From assembly GCF_023053635.1 (NCBI RefSeq), contig NC_086180.1, positions 2,518,001 through 2,582,000 on the forward strand: a DNA stretch of 64,000 nt, read 5' to 3'. Under the pieces are notes generated by a model. The model was given only the letters and a program-made list of their open reading frames with translations. It did no database searches and was not told the origin of the DNA. The DNA comes from Elgaria multicarinata webbii (taxonomy: Eukaryota > Chordata > Lepidosauria > Squamata > Anguidae). The number at the start of each line of letters is the position of its first letter. The stretch's first letter is position 1. Shown here piece after piece: positions 16,412 through 30,926 of the stretch. The position numbers and the translations under genes were made by a program.

Positions 16412-19400
16412 CTTAGGAAACAAAGGGACACACACGCAGAAGTTACGTGACCTCTAGTGGCAAGCAGAGCTGATGCAGGTCCACATCCCTGCTTGGCTAC
16501 GAAGTGAGCCGAGTCGCCCTAGGTGACTTTGTTTGAAATCTACCTCCGCTGCTGCAGTGTGTCCAGTGGCAGGCTGTGTACTGCAGGGCATCTGCGTGAC
16601 AGTAGGACAGCCTCCCACGACGATGCCCTAGTCTGGATTTCCTGCACCGAGCAGGGGGGTTGACTAACCGTTCTACATGGACCCGTCTTGGCCTATGGCA
16701 ATCTATGACTACGCTTCCCCAACTCGGGGACCTTGGGATGTTGGATTACAACGACCATAATCCCCCAACACATCCGGAGGCTCCCAGGCTCGATATGTCT
16801 GATTATATGGCTGTTCAGCTGCAGAATGTGCAGAGGGCCATCTCTGGGAAAGAGGGACAGCTGGAGGATTAGCACAGCGTCCACGATCACCGTCCTACCT
16901 GGTGGACCTTTGCTGGGATCCATGGCGTTCTGCCTGCTGGCACAAGGGTTCCCCAGCAGCTCTGCCTCTGGGGCAGAGGGGATTCGCCCCACTTCGGCCG
17001 CTCCAGCTTCAATGGGCGGGTTCTTTGCTGTCGCTGTGGCGGGTTGCTTTTGCAAGGGTCGAGTCCCAGCTGGGCAGTCGACCATCCGCCGACGTCTCTG
17101 CAATATCGACTCCAGCTGATTGTCTGCGAGCTTCTTCTGGCTGCCTTTGCGCCGGACTGATTTCCTGACAGGCCTCTTCATAGTGCTCTAGGCAGGAGAG
17201 AGTTGGAATGGAACGAAGCAGGATATATCTTGACTTCAGCAAAGCTTTCGACAAAGTGCCCCATGATATTCTGATTAGCAAACTAGCTAAAAGTGGGCTA
17301 GATGGAACAGCTATTAGGTGGATTCACAGTTGGCTACAGAATCGGACTCAAAGAGTACTTATCAACGGGACCTTCTCAAACTGGGGAGGGGCAACGAGTG
17401 GGGTGCCGCAGGGCTCAGTCCTGGGCCCAGTGCTCTTCAACATTTTTATTAATGATTTGGATGAGGAGGTGCAGGGAACGCTGATCAAATTTGCAGATGA
17501 CACAAAATTGGGTGGGATAGCTAATACCCTGGAAGACAGAAACAAACTTCAAAGTGATCTTGATAGGCTGGAGTGCTGGGCTGAAAACAACAGAATGAAA
17601 TTTAATAGGGATAAATGCCAAGTTCTACATTTAGGGAATAGAAACCAAATGCACAGTTACAAGATGGGGGATACTTGGCTCAGCAATACTACAAACGAGA
17701 ATGATCTTGGAATTGTTGTAGATCGCAAGCTGAATAGGAGCCAACAGTGCGATATGGCTGCAAGAAAGGCCAATGCTATTTTGGGCTGCATTAATAGAAG
17801 TATAGCTTCCAAATCACTTGAGGTATTGGTTCCTCTCTATTCGGCCCTGGTTAGGCCTCATCTAGAGTATTGCGTCCAGTTCTGGGCTTCACAATTCAAA
17901 AAGGACGCAGACAAGCTGGAGCGTGTTCAGAGGAGGGCAACCTGGATGATCAGGGGTCTCGAAACAAAGCCCTATGAAGAGAGACCGAGAGAACTGGGCA
18001 TGTTTATCCTGGAGAAGAGAAGATTGAAGGGAGACATGATAGCACTCTTCAAATACTTAAAAGGTTGTCACACAGAGGAGGGCCAGGAGTTCTTCTTGAT
18101 CCTCCCAGAGTGCAGGACACGGAATAACGGGCTCAAGTTACAGGAAGCCAGATTCCCGCTGGACATCAGGAAAAGCTTCCTGACTGCTACAGCAGTATGA
18201 CAAAGGAATCAGTTACCTAGGGAGGTTGTGGGCTCTCCCACACTAGAGGCCTTCAAGAGGCAGCTGGACAACCATCTGTCAGGGATGCTTTAGGGTGGAT
18301 TCCTGCATTGAGCAGGGGGTTGGACTAGATGGCCTTGTAGGCCCCTTCCAACTCTGCTATTCTATGATTCTAGGATGGCAGCGAGTCTTAAGTCCTTTGC
18401 CCAAAGGCAGGATCATCTGTGCTGGAGCAACCTCCCCATTCGCTATTAGGGCTTCAGGGGGGATGTGCCAAGAGGAGGCGCATTGCAGAAACACCTCCAA
18501 AATATCTTACGTGGACAAGCCAAGCCGTAGCGCAGGGGTACGCAAGGGAAAGGCTGCATCCCCGGCCTTGGCAAGCCAGCCCCATGAATAAGGTCCACCT
18601 GGCGCCTACACTGTACTCCTTTCGTCGCCAGCTGAAGACCTTTTTATTCACTCAGTATTTTAACACTTAATTTTAACTTAAATTTAAATTTTACTGTTTT
18701 AACTCTGTATTTTAATCTTATATCAATTTTGCTGCGTGGTTTTATCCTGGTTGTGCTTTTTATACTGTATTTTGTATTTGTGCTTTTAACCTGTTGGTTG
18801 TTTTATTATGGTTTTAATTTTTGTGAACCGCCCAGAGAGCTTCGGCTATTGGGCGGTATAAAAATGTAATAAATAAATAAATAAACAAATAAACCTATTG
18901 CATCACTTGGTTTCTCTGCACTTGACACCTGTCAGCTGAAAGCGTGAACTGACTTCAGGAAGGGCCAACGTCCGGAATATGGTCTTGGATCCGGAAAGGC
19001 CCACTCACACGCACAAGTCATCCCTTGATGCTGCAGCGACCAAGTAGCTCAGAAAATCCGTTAAGGAACAAAGATGGGGGAGCCGCAAAATGTCTTTGGA
19101 CTCTTAGGTCTCCAGGACCCTTCCGTCTGGAAGCACCCAAATTACATGCGTGAATTAGGGCTTTGAAAATATCAAGCCCTCAGTGTTTAAATGGCTTAAC
19201 AGATGAACAAAAACAACAACGCACAATTAGTCAGTGGAAACCAGTTTTAATTAGCGCGGTGGGAGTTAAAAGCACGCTTTGGGGAGAACAATTTTGCTCC
19301 TGGTGTGTGAACTATTATTTTTCATTTTCTAGATGGCTTTTCCTTTGAACAGGACTGGTTGTTTCGTTGATGAATGTAAGTTCTCTCCAGTTGCTCTAAA

Positions 19401-22400
19401 TATTTCAGAAGGTTACTTCTGTTGAGTTGTGGAAAATACGCGCATTCAACCATGTTGTTGTTGTTTTTATACTGTTTTTATGTTTTTTAATTTTTTTGTA
19501 TACTTTTAATGTCTACTATTTTTAATTGTTGTAAACCGCCCAGAGAGCTTCGGCTGGGGGGCGGTATATAAATGTAATAAAATAAATAAATAAATGATTT
19601 GGGGTACTTCCAGATGGAGGTGCTAACTAGTGCTAACACTCCAAAGGTATTGTGCACTATTCTGTCTATTTTTTCCCTTAACAGATTGTTTTCTAGTAAG
19701 TAACAAGTGAGAAGAAGCAATAGGAAAACATAGAAGGGCTACAGATCATAGAATAGCAGAGTTGGGAAGGGGCCTCTATGGCCATCGAGTCCAACCCCCT
19801 GCTCAATGTAGGAATCCACCCTAAAGCATCCCTGACAGAGGGTTGTCCAGCTGCCTCTTGAAGGCCTCTAGTGTGGGAGAGCCCACAACCTCCCTAGGTA
19901 ACTGGTTCCATTGTCGTACTGCTCTAACAGTCAGGAAGTTTTTCCTGATGTCCAGCTGGAATCTGGCTTCCTTTAACTTGAGCCCTCCTCTCTGTACGTT
20001 TCCATGAACTTCCAGTTTGATTGCACCATAAAAGCCTTGATTGGTGAAAAGGCAGATGCATAATTAACTAAAACAATTTTAAAAAGTGTTTTAGTTAAGG
20101 CTTCCCAAACCATACATTCTCCGATAACCCCCATCAGCTCAAAGGGCCCCCAAACATCTGCCTTTTTACAGTTGTACTGCTCTCGCTGACATTGTCAGAA
20201 TTTTCTCTCTGAAAACCGGTGATGGATTTCAGACAAGCAGCCGAGGAAGACGGGGAGACGGGGAGGGTTGTTTGGTCACATCGCAGCCGAAGGGGCAAAG
20301 CTGCAATTCACCACCTCTCCCAGTACGCCCTGCCGTGCAACGGAAGGCTAGGACCTGGTCGGCTAGCTGGTCTTGGTGGTCGCAAAGGCATGCCCTAATA
20401 CCCCAGGAGGAAGGCCCAGGATGTAATGCACCTGCTGTTGCACACTGAGACGATTCTTACCAGGAGGCCCTGAAGCTCCATCGTGGCACTTCTGCGCTTA
20501 CTCACCACGGCGGACGGCAGCTTGAGAAGAGATGGATGGAAAATCCCGTTAGGCTGCACTCAACCCCTGTCCCTTCCGCGAAACCAGGGGTGCATAATTT
20601 TGGGCCCCACGGACCAAATCTGAACCTGCTGAGGTCCCAATCCAGTCCTCTGGAATTCCCTAGAGAGTCACGGCCCCTTCCCCTTTCCCCTGGCTGCCGA
20701 ATGTTTGCAAGACCCCCGCCCCAATTTAAGGGACTGCAACGCTCCTCTGTCCTAAGGCTTAACGACTAGCAGTAAGAGTTTGAGCTACAAATCGCCGACA
20801 GTTTTTCTGAATTTCCGCCCCAGCCCTTTCGTCTTTGGCATCTCCCCATTTTGCTGCTGGCCCCACTCACTGTTGGATCGTGGCCTCCCAAGAGCGTCTC
20901 CAAAATTGAGTTTCGCTTTTGGTATGGAAGAGGTTCAACAACACTCCCTGCTCTAAACCAGCCTTCCCCAACCTGGTGCCCTCCAGATATGTGGCACTGC
21001 AATTCCCACCATTGTCACCCTGGTTGGGGATGATGGGACATCAAGTCCAAGACACCTGGAGGGCACCAGGTCGGGGAAAATGGCTCTAAGCAACTTTAAT
21101 ATAATTTTGAACAGTAGCATTATCATTATTGCCACCCTCCTTGTTCTGATTCTCCAACTTATTTATTTATTTAAAACATTTATATCCCACCCTAAATCAT
21201 TAAGATCTCAGGGCGGCATACAGATAAAAACATACAGTATAAAACAATAAATATGCACAGTTAAAAACAAATTAAACCATGATCCAAGTTAAAACAATAT
21301 ATAATTTAAAAGCAGTAAAAGCAGTTAAAACAGTTAAAACAATGTGCCAGTGAGTTTAACCTTCAAAGGCTTTGTTAAAAAGCCATGTTTTTACTTGGCG
21401 TCGAAATGCAGTCAATGTTGGCGCCAGTCGGGCCTCCAAGGGGAGGGCGTTCCACAGTCGGGGTGCCACCACAGAGAAGGCCCTCTCCCTTGTCCCAGCA
21501 TAGTGTATACGTTGCATTGATGGGATGCGGAGAAGGGCTCCTCCAACAGATCTGAGGTCTCGGGCAGACATATATAAGGAGAGGCGCTCCCTCAAGTATC
21601 GAGGTCCTAAACCGTTTAGGGCTTTAACGTCATTACCAACACCTTGAATTCCGACCGGAAGCGTATAGGCAGCCAGTGCAGCTCCTTTAAGACCGGTGTT
21701 AAGTGGTCTCTGTAAGATGTACCCGCCAGCAGTCTAGATGCTGCATTTTGCACTAGCTGCGACTTCTGCGTCGTCTTAAAGGGCAGCCCCACGTAGCGTG
21801 CATTGCAGTAGTCTAATCGGGAAGTTACCAGTGCATGCACTACTGTGGCTAGGTTGTCCCTGTCCAGGAAAGGCCGTAGCTGGCAGATCAGCCGAAGCTG
21901 ACCCTAAGCACTCCGTGCCACAGAGTCCACCTGGGCCTCCAGTGACAATGATGGGTCTAGGAGTACTCCCAAGCTACTTACCTGCTCCTTCAGAGGGAGC
22001 GCCACCTTCTCCAGGACAGGTTGCTTATCCAATCCTGGACTTGGGAACCACCAACCCACGGAGCTTCTGTCTTATCAGGATTCGGCTTCAGTTTATTGGG
22101 ATGTCTCCCCACCCCCAACCAGGGCCAGTGCTTCACTGATCCCTTTGCTCCCTGCTCCCCACTTACTTTAGAGAAGGTCCCATCACCCCGCCTTGCTGGA
22201 CGCAGCACCACCCCGCTTTTGATCCGGGCTATCATTTCTTCCACCGCTTTGGCTTTCGTATCGTCAGTTCTGGTGTCACCTGCCCACAAGGAATGGGAAA
22301 ATAGCTCGTTTCTGCACTCTCTTTCAGTGCCTCTGAAATAGAATTCTTCGGCACAGTGGTGGTAATGTGGCAATTTATGGAACGGTTCAGTTCTGGGTGT

Positions 22401-25400
22401 TTCGGACGCATGGATATTAACGACACACAGCTTGCTAATCAGTCACAACGTTTGAGAGACCTCAGTCCAGAGGTTGCGCCATAATTGCATTCTGCTTCTT
22501 CCCAGGTCCCTTGAAAATAAGGCAGCAGATGTTTGAACTTGAAACATAGAATTGTATCCTGAACAGGAACACACACCAAATTCCATTCTGCTATCCAGAA
22601 TGTAGGAAAAGCTCTGCTGGATCAGACCAAAGCACAACCTCCTGATGACGACGACGACGACAATTTAATTGATTAAGATCGCTGTACATTACCTTTCTGG
22701 CTAACAGGATCCCCAAAGAAACCCGAAACAAACAGCTTAAGAACACAACTATCCTTAAAACATCCACGAACGCGGATTCAACCCCGTACCAATTCCCACA
22801 GTGGCCGGTCAGATGCCCCCATGGGAGGCCCACACCCAAGCAGGGTATGAAGGACTGGATTCCTGCCTTTGAACATGGAGGTTTTATATGGCCACAGCGC
22901 ACAGCAGTCACTGAGAAGAGCCCCTTTCCACGAATTCGTCTCAGCCCTTGGCACATCTTTTGGCACAGAATTCCGCACGTTTATGGTGCGCTGTGTGAAG
23001 CAGCGCTTCATTTGGTCTGTCCTGAATCTGCCATCAGTCTGTTTCACAGGAACATAAGAAGGTGCCCTTATACTGAGTCAGACTATGGGTCCCTCTAGCC
23101 CAGTACTGTTGACTCTGGTGGGCAGCATTTGGCTCTCCAGGGTTTCAGGCCGGAGTTTTTGCTGCCCTACTTGGAGATGCCAGAGATTGAACCTGGGACC
23201 TTCTTGCCACTGAACTATGGCCCCTGCCGTGGGATGACCCCAAATTCTAATATAATGAGAGAAGAAGGGAGAGAAACATTTCTCAGTGCACCTTCTCCAC
23301 ACCATGCCTTATTTATTTATCACATTTCTATGCTATCCCATAGCCAAAGCTCTCTGGGAAGAAGGATGGATATTGCAGTCCAACACATCTGGAAAACACC
23401 AGGTTGGGGAGAGCTGCTATACATGATGTCAGAGTTCCTGATGGGGAGAAGAGGGGATGGACGGGCCACTTGCGCAATGCCCAGAAGCTGCCACAGATAC
23501 ATGAATAGCTCATCTGGACCTCCAAAGACCAACCCTCACCATTTGGAACTTAGGCCATAGCTAGTCCTAAGGTTTATCCCTGGATCGTCCAGGGGTCAAA
23601 CCTGTTTATCTAGGTGACACACAGGGGATCCAGTGCTCAGGCATGGGCGAACCCTGGATGGTCCCAGGATAAACCTTAGGTCTAGCTGTGGCCTTAGTCT
23701 TAGGCCTGAACTAGGTGCAGCGGATAAATTCTGCACCTGGGTGGCAGCACAGAACCTCCCTCCTTCGTCCACTTACCGCATTTCACTTGCCGCGCTCCCT
23801 TCCGCTGTCGGATGGCCATCAGGGGGCTGCGGAATTAGATCACATCAAAGGTTTTGAATCTAAGGACTCTGGAAAGGAAAGGAACCTCTCGTGCAAGCAC
23901 TGAGTCATTACTGACTCTTGGAGGGGCGCCAGCTTTCACTGACGTTTTCTTGGCAGGCCTTATAGCGGGGTGGTTTGCCGTTGCCTTCCCTGACTGTTAT
24001 TACCTTTCCCCCAGCTAACTGGGGACTCATTTTACCGACCTCGGGAGGATGGAAGGCTGAGTCGATCCGAGCCAGCTGCCTGAAACCATCTTCCGCTGGG
24101 ATTGAACTCAGGCCGTGGGGAGCGTTTCAGCTGCAGAAACTACTGCTTTACTGCTCTGCGCCACATGAGGCTCATAAAGACTCTGGATTCCTACATGAAG
24201 ACCTTCTTAAGCAATTGTATATAGCTGCAAAGTCATGTACAGTGAGTAGATGAAAGTCTCTAAAGCAACCAGCTAAAGAGCAGTGGGTTGATAAATCTGG
24301 GAGATTACATATAAACTTAGTCTGGAAGTACAGCAAGCAGGGAATATTACTTGAAGAAATATATCATAGAATCATAGAACAGTAGAGTTGGAAGGGGCCT
24401 ATAAGGCCATCGAGTCCAAACCCCCATATGATAGCACCGTGGTTTCCATTTATTTCTTATGCTGAAGCTCTTCAAACTTTTGATCAAATCCCAACCAAGT
24501 ATGGTTGCCTATATTTTTCTAACTAATAAGTACATACACACAATATAACATACACTGGCCCCACGCTCCTTTTATGTGCCGTAAAACGTTGTATTTTTAC
24601 TCTTTCCTTAGGTATTGGGCTCCTATTTAGGCCATTTTCCTGCAGATGTTCCATAACCGCCCAGAGAGCTTCGGCTATTGGGCGGTATAAAAATGAAATA
24701 AATAAATAAATAATAAATAAATAAATAAGCACATCCTTTTTTAGAATTATAACTCGTGAATTCCTTTGTTCCTTTAGTGATCTTAGAATCATAGAATCAT
24801 AGAATAGCAGAGTTGGAAGGGGCCTACAAGGCCATCGAGTCCAACCCCCTGCTCAATGCAGGAATCCACCCTAAAGCATCCCCGGCAGATGCTCGTCCAG
24901 CTGCCTCTTGAAGGCGTCTAGTGTGGGAGAGCCCACAACCTCCCTAGGTAACTGATTCCACCGTCGCACTGCTCTAACAGTCAGTAATAAATCAATAAAT
25001 CTTGATTTATTACTATGTTATGTTCTTCTTTTTGTTGCCTTTATCCTGCTACCTTTATTTTGACTTAAAATAAAATGTCATTGGCCAGGGAAGAAGGGGC
25101 CCAGCTTTTCTCCACGTGGCACGTGGCTGGTTCCCTGCAGCAGTTTGCCTTCCCTCCTCTGATGGTGCAACATGTTTTTCTCAGACCTTCCTTGTTCAAG
25201 ATGGCGCCACTAAACTCTCCCACGGAAACGCAGAACATAGGAAGCCGCCTTGGGCCAGGTGAGAGGTCTTGTCCGTCGCACCCAGCGCCGTCTGCTCTTG
25301 ACTGGCACCAGCTCCCTGGGATGGGCTCGACCCTGTCCCCTGACCCTTTTTTTAAACTACAGATGCCAGAGACTGGACTTGGCTCCTTCTACAAACAAGA

Positions 25401-28400
25401 CATGATGTGCGCACGCCCCTCCCTCACGCATGCCTCTTGGATTGTGTCCCTCTTCTCCTTATGAGTCGAGCAGCACTGTTCTTCAAATCCATGTGGTACA
25501 GCTCTTGGTGGGCTATACCACATCGGATTGGAGGAGTAAGGGCCAGTGCACAGGCAACGGCTTTGGTGTGCTCTACCTGGGACTGCCAGGATGTGGCAGA
25601 ATGATGCTGCCCTTGGGAACACTTTACACCCATTTATGACCACTGTACTAACTTCCAAGTCATTCCTGGGCACAATTTTAAGTGCTGCTGATGACTTATA
25701 ATAGAATCATAGAATAGTAGAGTTGGAAGGGGCCTAAAAGGCCATCGAGTCCAACCCCTGCTCATTGCAGGAATCCACCTTAAAGCATCCCCGACAGATG
25801 GCTGTCCAGCTGCTTCTAGTGTGGGAGAGACCACGACCTCCCTAGGTCATGGGTTCCATTGTTGTACTGCTCTCACAGTCAGGAACTCTCCACACCTGCA
25901 CTAACCCCATTAATTATAACCATCTATCTCATGCAATTTGCATTTTAACACAACAACAATAGTAATAACCACCCTGCAGGTTAGATGCAAAGAGGCATTG
26001 ACTAGTGTGGCCCTCAGCACCACTTCTTTGCCTTTCAGAGCTCCTGGCTGTGATCCTTGAGACCTCCAGGAGACCCACTGCCAGGGCCTTGGCTCAGTCC
26101 AAGGGAGCGCTTTCCATCTACTGCACTCACTGGGGCTTCATCCCAAGGGTATGCCCAGTACGGTAGACCACATGGCACCTGAGTGCTGCCACCTCACCTT
26201 GTCTCATGGCAGGGATGCCTCTAGGGACATCCCGGTGCAGCAGAGAGCTGCCGGATCAGAGCCAGGTAGTGTGTCTGTGCCAGCTCAGTGCCTCCGGGAA
26301 GGCCACCAGCAGGGCGTGACGGCAAGCCCACCCCTGTCCTTAGTCCCTTGGCAGATGGGATTCAGAACTGCACAGCCTCTGAAGCTGGAGGTTTCAGCTA
26401 GCCTCCGTGACTAATAGCCAGGCTGGCGGCTCCAGTATCAGTGGGGTGGTGAATCCATAGAATCATAGAATCATAGAATAGCAGAGTTGGAAGGGGCCTT
26501 CAAGGCCATCGAGTCCAACCCCCTGATCAATGCAGGAATCCACTCTAAAGCATCCCTGACAGAGGGTTGTCCAGCTGCCTCTTGAAGGCCTCTAGTGTGG
26601 GAGAGCCCACAACCTCCCTAGGAAACTGGTTCCATTGTCGTACTGCTCTAACAGTCAGGAAGTTTTTCCTGATGTCCAGCCGGAATCTGGCTTCCTGTAA
26701 CTTGAGCCCGTTATTCCATGTCCTGCACTTTGGGAGGATCGAGAAGAGATCCTGGCCCTCCTCTGTGTGAAAACATTTTAAGTATTTGAAGAGTGCTTCT
26801 AGAGCCCTAAAGGGTTTGGGCCCTGAAGATTTGCTTGGACAAAACACCCACACTCACAGATGTCATTTCCAAATCATGTGAGGTACTGGTTCCTCTCTAT
26901 TCGGCCCTGATTAGGCCTCATCTAGAGTATTGTGTCCAGTTCTGGGCTCCACAATTCAAGAAGGACATAGACAAGCTGGAGCGGGTTCAGAGGAGGGCAA
27001 CCAGGATGATCAGGAGTCTGGAAACAAAGCCCTATCAAGAGAGACTGAAAGAACTGGGCATGTTTAGCCTGGAGAAGAGAAGATGGAGAGGAGACATGAT
27101 AGCACTCTTCAAAGACTTAAAAGGTTGTCACACAGAAGAGGGCCAGGATCTCTTCTCGATCCTCCCAGACACGGAATAACAGGCTCAAGTTAAAGGAAGC
27201 CAGATTCCAGCTGGACATCAGGAAAAACTTCCTGACTGTTAGAGCAGTACGACAATGGAACCAGTTACCTAGGGAGGTGGTGGGCTCTCCCACACTAGAG
27301 ACCTTCAAGAGGCAGCTGGACAACCACCTGTCAGGGATGCTTTTGGGTGGATTCCTGCATTGAGCAGGGGGTTGGACTCGATGGCCTTGTAGGCCCCTTC
27401 TAACTCTACTATTCTATGATTCTATGATATGCACCAAAGCCTTTGAGGAATAGATTGTAATCTCATAAACAGGGACCTTTCAGGCATCCTGGAATTCCGT
27501 GATCTTAAAAGTCTGCATCATGTAGCCCTTATGACGTGTGACACTTACTCTGGAGGCATAGAGCAGGTTGGAGGAGGAGGAGGAGGAGGAGGGGGCGGTG
27601 GTGGTGGGGGAGCCGAGAGGCATTCTCCAGGAGGTGGAGGGCCTGCAGTCACCTTTGGCTTCTCTTCCAGGGCTTTCACTGTAATGAGAATGGCAGAGTC
27701 TCAGGAACCAACGGGCAGGCCGGGGCAATTTTGTTCTTACAGGATTAGAACAGACAGAAAGCTGGCGCGGGGCACTCGGTGGTTGTCAGCAAGAAACGGC
27801 TGGCCAGGTATCCAGACAGCCGGGGTGAAGGCACACGGAACAGTTTTACGGCAGGGCTCAGCTGCGCCTGGTGTGGATCGTCTGTCGTCTGGGATGTTAT
27901 GAAGACGCCCTGTCCCTGTGGCAGCCTTGTGCTTTTAAAAAAGTTTCTACCTTTCCTTTTCATCAAACCCAGGTGAGGCAGTGGCTGTTCTGAACCAGTG
28001 CCTGGGCACGGTAATGGACTGGATGAGGGCTAATAAACTGAGACTCAATCCAGACAAGACGGAGGTACTGTTAGCGGGTGGTTCATCTGTCCGGCGAGGT
28101 GATGTTTGCCCTGCCCTGGATGGGGTTGCACTCTCCCTAAAGGATCGGGTCCATAGTTTGGGGGTGCTCTTGGATCCAGAACTGTCACTTGACACACAGG
28201 TGAACTCAGTGGCAAAGAGCACCTTTTATCAGCTTAGGTTGATATACCAACTACGCTCTTATTTGGACAGAGATAGCCTAGCTACAGTTATCCATGCTCT
28301 GATAACCTCTCGTTTGGATTACTGCAATGCGTTATACGTGGGGCTGCCTTTGAAAACGGTCTGGAAACTTCAACTGGTACAAAACAGGGCCGCACGGTTA

Positions 28401-30891
28401 CTAACAGGGACCACATTACGCCAGTCCTTTTCCAGCTTCATGGGCTGCCAGTCCAGGTCCGGGCCCGATTCAAAGTGCTGGTATTAACATTTAAAGCCCT
28501 AAACGGCTTGGGGCCAGGTTATCTGAAGGAACGCCTCCTCCCATATGTACCTGCACGGACCCTAAGGTCATCCTCAGGGGTCCTTCTCCGCGAGCCCCTG
28601 CCAAAGGAAGTGAGGCAGGTGGCTACCAGGAGGAGGGCCTTCCCTGCTGTGGCACCCCGGCTGTGGAATGAGCTCCCTAAGGAGGTTCGCTTGGCACCTA
28701 CATTATATGCTTTTAGACGCCAGGTGAAGACCTTTTTATCCTCCCAGCATTTTAACAGTCTATACCGCATTTTTTTTCCGATTGTAAGACTAATTTCAGT
28801 ACCACCAACAGAAAGAAAACAACCCTAAGACACACGCATGATTCTAAGACGCACCCCATTTTTAGAGATGTTTATATGGGGAAAAAAGTGTGTCTTAGAA
28901 TCGAAGAAATAGGGTAAATAAATTTTAATTTGGTATTTTAAATTTGTAATTTTGTATTGCTGCTGTTTTTATCTGGTTTGAGCTTTTATATTGTATTTTA
29001 TATTATGGTTTTATACTGTTGTTTTATACTTTGGATGGTTTTAATTTTTGTGAACTGCTCAGAGAGCTCCGGCTATTGGGCGGTATAGAAATGTAATAAC
29101 TAACTAACTAAATAAATAAATAAATAAATCAAAGCCAAGAAGGCGATGAATGAAGGGACGGATGGACGAATATTCACGCAGCACATTAAAAAACCAGAAT
29201 CAACCCTGTGGACAGCTCCCTCCTGGAACATAGCTTCAAGGGAGAGGCAGAACTGACATCTGACTGGCTAGAATGCACGCCTGTTATCGGGTGTGGGATC
29301 CTCCCCGCCCCCTCAACAACCCTTTAAAAAACAGACAACAAGAATATTCCGTGCTCCGGCAATCCGAATTCTGCACCAAGAAAAGCCGGGTTCTGCAACC
29401 CAGCATAAATCGTGCATATTTGCACAAGGGCTTGGTCCCTGCGCAGGGCCCTCTGGGTATTGGCCCTCGGGTCTCGGGTCTTGCACCCTGCCTTAAAGGT
29501 CCAAATGGACGAATCGGGCAAGCATGGCGGAAATGTCGCACCTCTCTCTTCCAGCGCTGCGTTTCTTTCCTCCATTTGGAGCAGTTGCTTTCCCAGGTGT
29601 TCTTTCTCTTCTTCCGCCATGGCCAGGGCAGTCTGGAGCGTGTGCAGTTCTTCCGGTTGTGGCCGTTCCCGTAACTGGGCCTCCAGATCCTTCACCTGGA
29701 GAGCCAAAGGGGGACCTGAGCTGGACTCTTGTAGCCACAGGGAAAATCCCTCCCCTTGGAACACGAGAGAATGTGGGAAAGATGGAAAAGAGAGAGATCT
29801 GGGGGTGGGGAGAGGGGCTTTCTTTCTCCTTCATCGTACCACCCGAACTTGGCACCGGTCAATAAGATGGTGGGGAGACGATTCGGGACAGATGAGAAAA
29901 TGTCTTCCTTTGCACAATGTAGAATTCTCCACAACTACAACGAGATGTGGTGATAGCTTGGAGGACGGTAACAAGGGAGAGGGCCTTTTCAGTGGTGGCC
30001 CCCCCAATTATGGAACGATCTCCCCGACGAGGCTCACCTGGTGCCAACATTGTTATCTTTTCGGCACCAGGTCAAGACCTTTCTCTTCTCCCAGGCATTT
30101 AACAGCATTTAACAACATAGGCTAAGTTTGTTTGTTTTTTAATGGACCCCAGAACTGTTGTTGTTTAAAATGGATACTGTTGTTTTATACTGTTGTTTTA
30201 TGTTTTTGATGGTTTTAAATTTGGTATACTTTTTTAATGTTCACTGTTTTTAACTTTTGTAAACCGCCCAGAGAGCTTTGGCTATGGGGCAGTATATAAA
30301 TGTAATAAATAAATAAATAAATAAATTGTTGCTGACTTGTAGCTTCATCACACCAGCGTTATACTGTGCAATCACAGTGAATTGCATGCAAAGGACTCAG
30401 AAGTTTTCCACCTTATAATCTGCTTTGATTGTGAAGTACTCCCACGCATCCTGCTTTATTTGAAGGATATATCTGAAGGAACGCCTCCTCCCATATATAC
30501 CTGCCCGGACCCTAAGGTCATCCTCAGGGGTCCTTCTCCGTGAGCCCCTGCCAAAGGAAGTGAGGCAGGTGGCTACCAGGAGGAGGGCCTTCTCTGCTGT
30601 GGCACCCCGGCTGTGGAATGAGCTCCCTAAGGAGGTTCGCTTGGCACCTACATTATATGCTTTTAGACGCCAGGTGAAGACCTTTTTATTCTCCCAACAT
30701 TTTAACAATCTGTAAATTTTAAATAACATGGTTTTAAATTTGTAATTTTGCATTGCTGCTGTTTTTATCTGGTTGAGCTTTTATATTGTATTTTATATTA
30801 TGGTTTTATACTGTTGTTTTATACTTTGAATGGATTTAATTTTTGTGAACCGCCCAGAGAGCTCCGGCTATTGGGCGGTATAGAAATGTAA

Positions 30892-30926
<35 letters not shown>

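Noticed and set aside
24180-24280. TTTGCAG acceptor followed by YIQLLKKVF as the missing shootin-like exon
   Set aside because: The frame ends after a few codons and does not resemble the IRSLMSMIRKR segment.
26151-26414. 87-codon frame conserved with 32029-32292
   Set aside because: Conservation reflects the inverted duplication of the whole 600 bp, including non-coding parts; no splice sites or domain.
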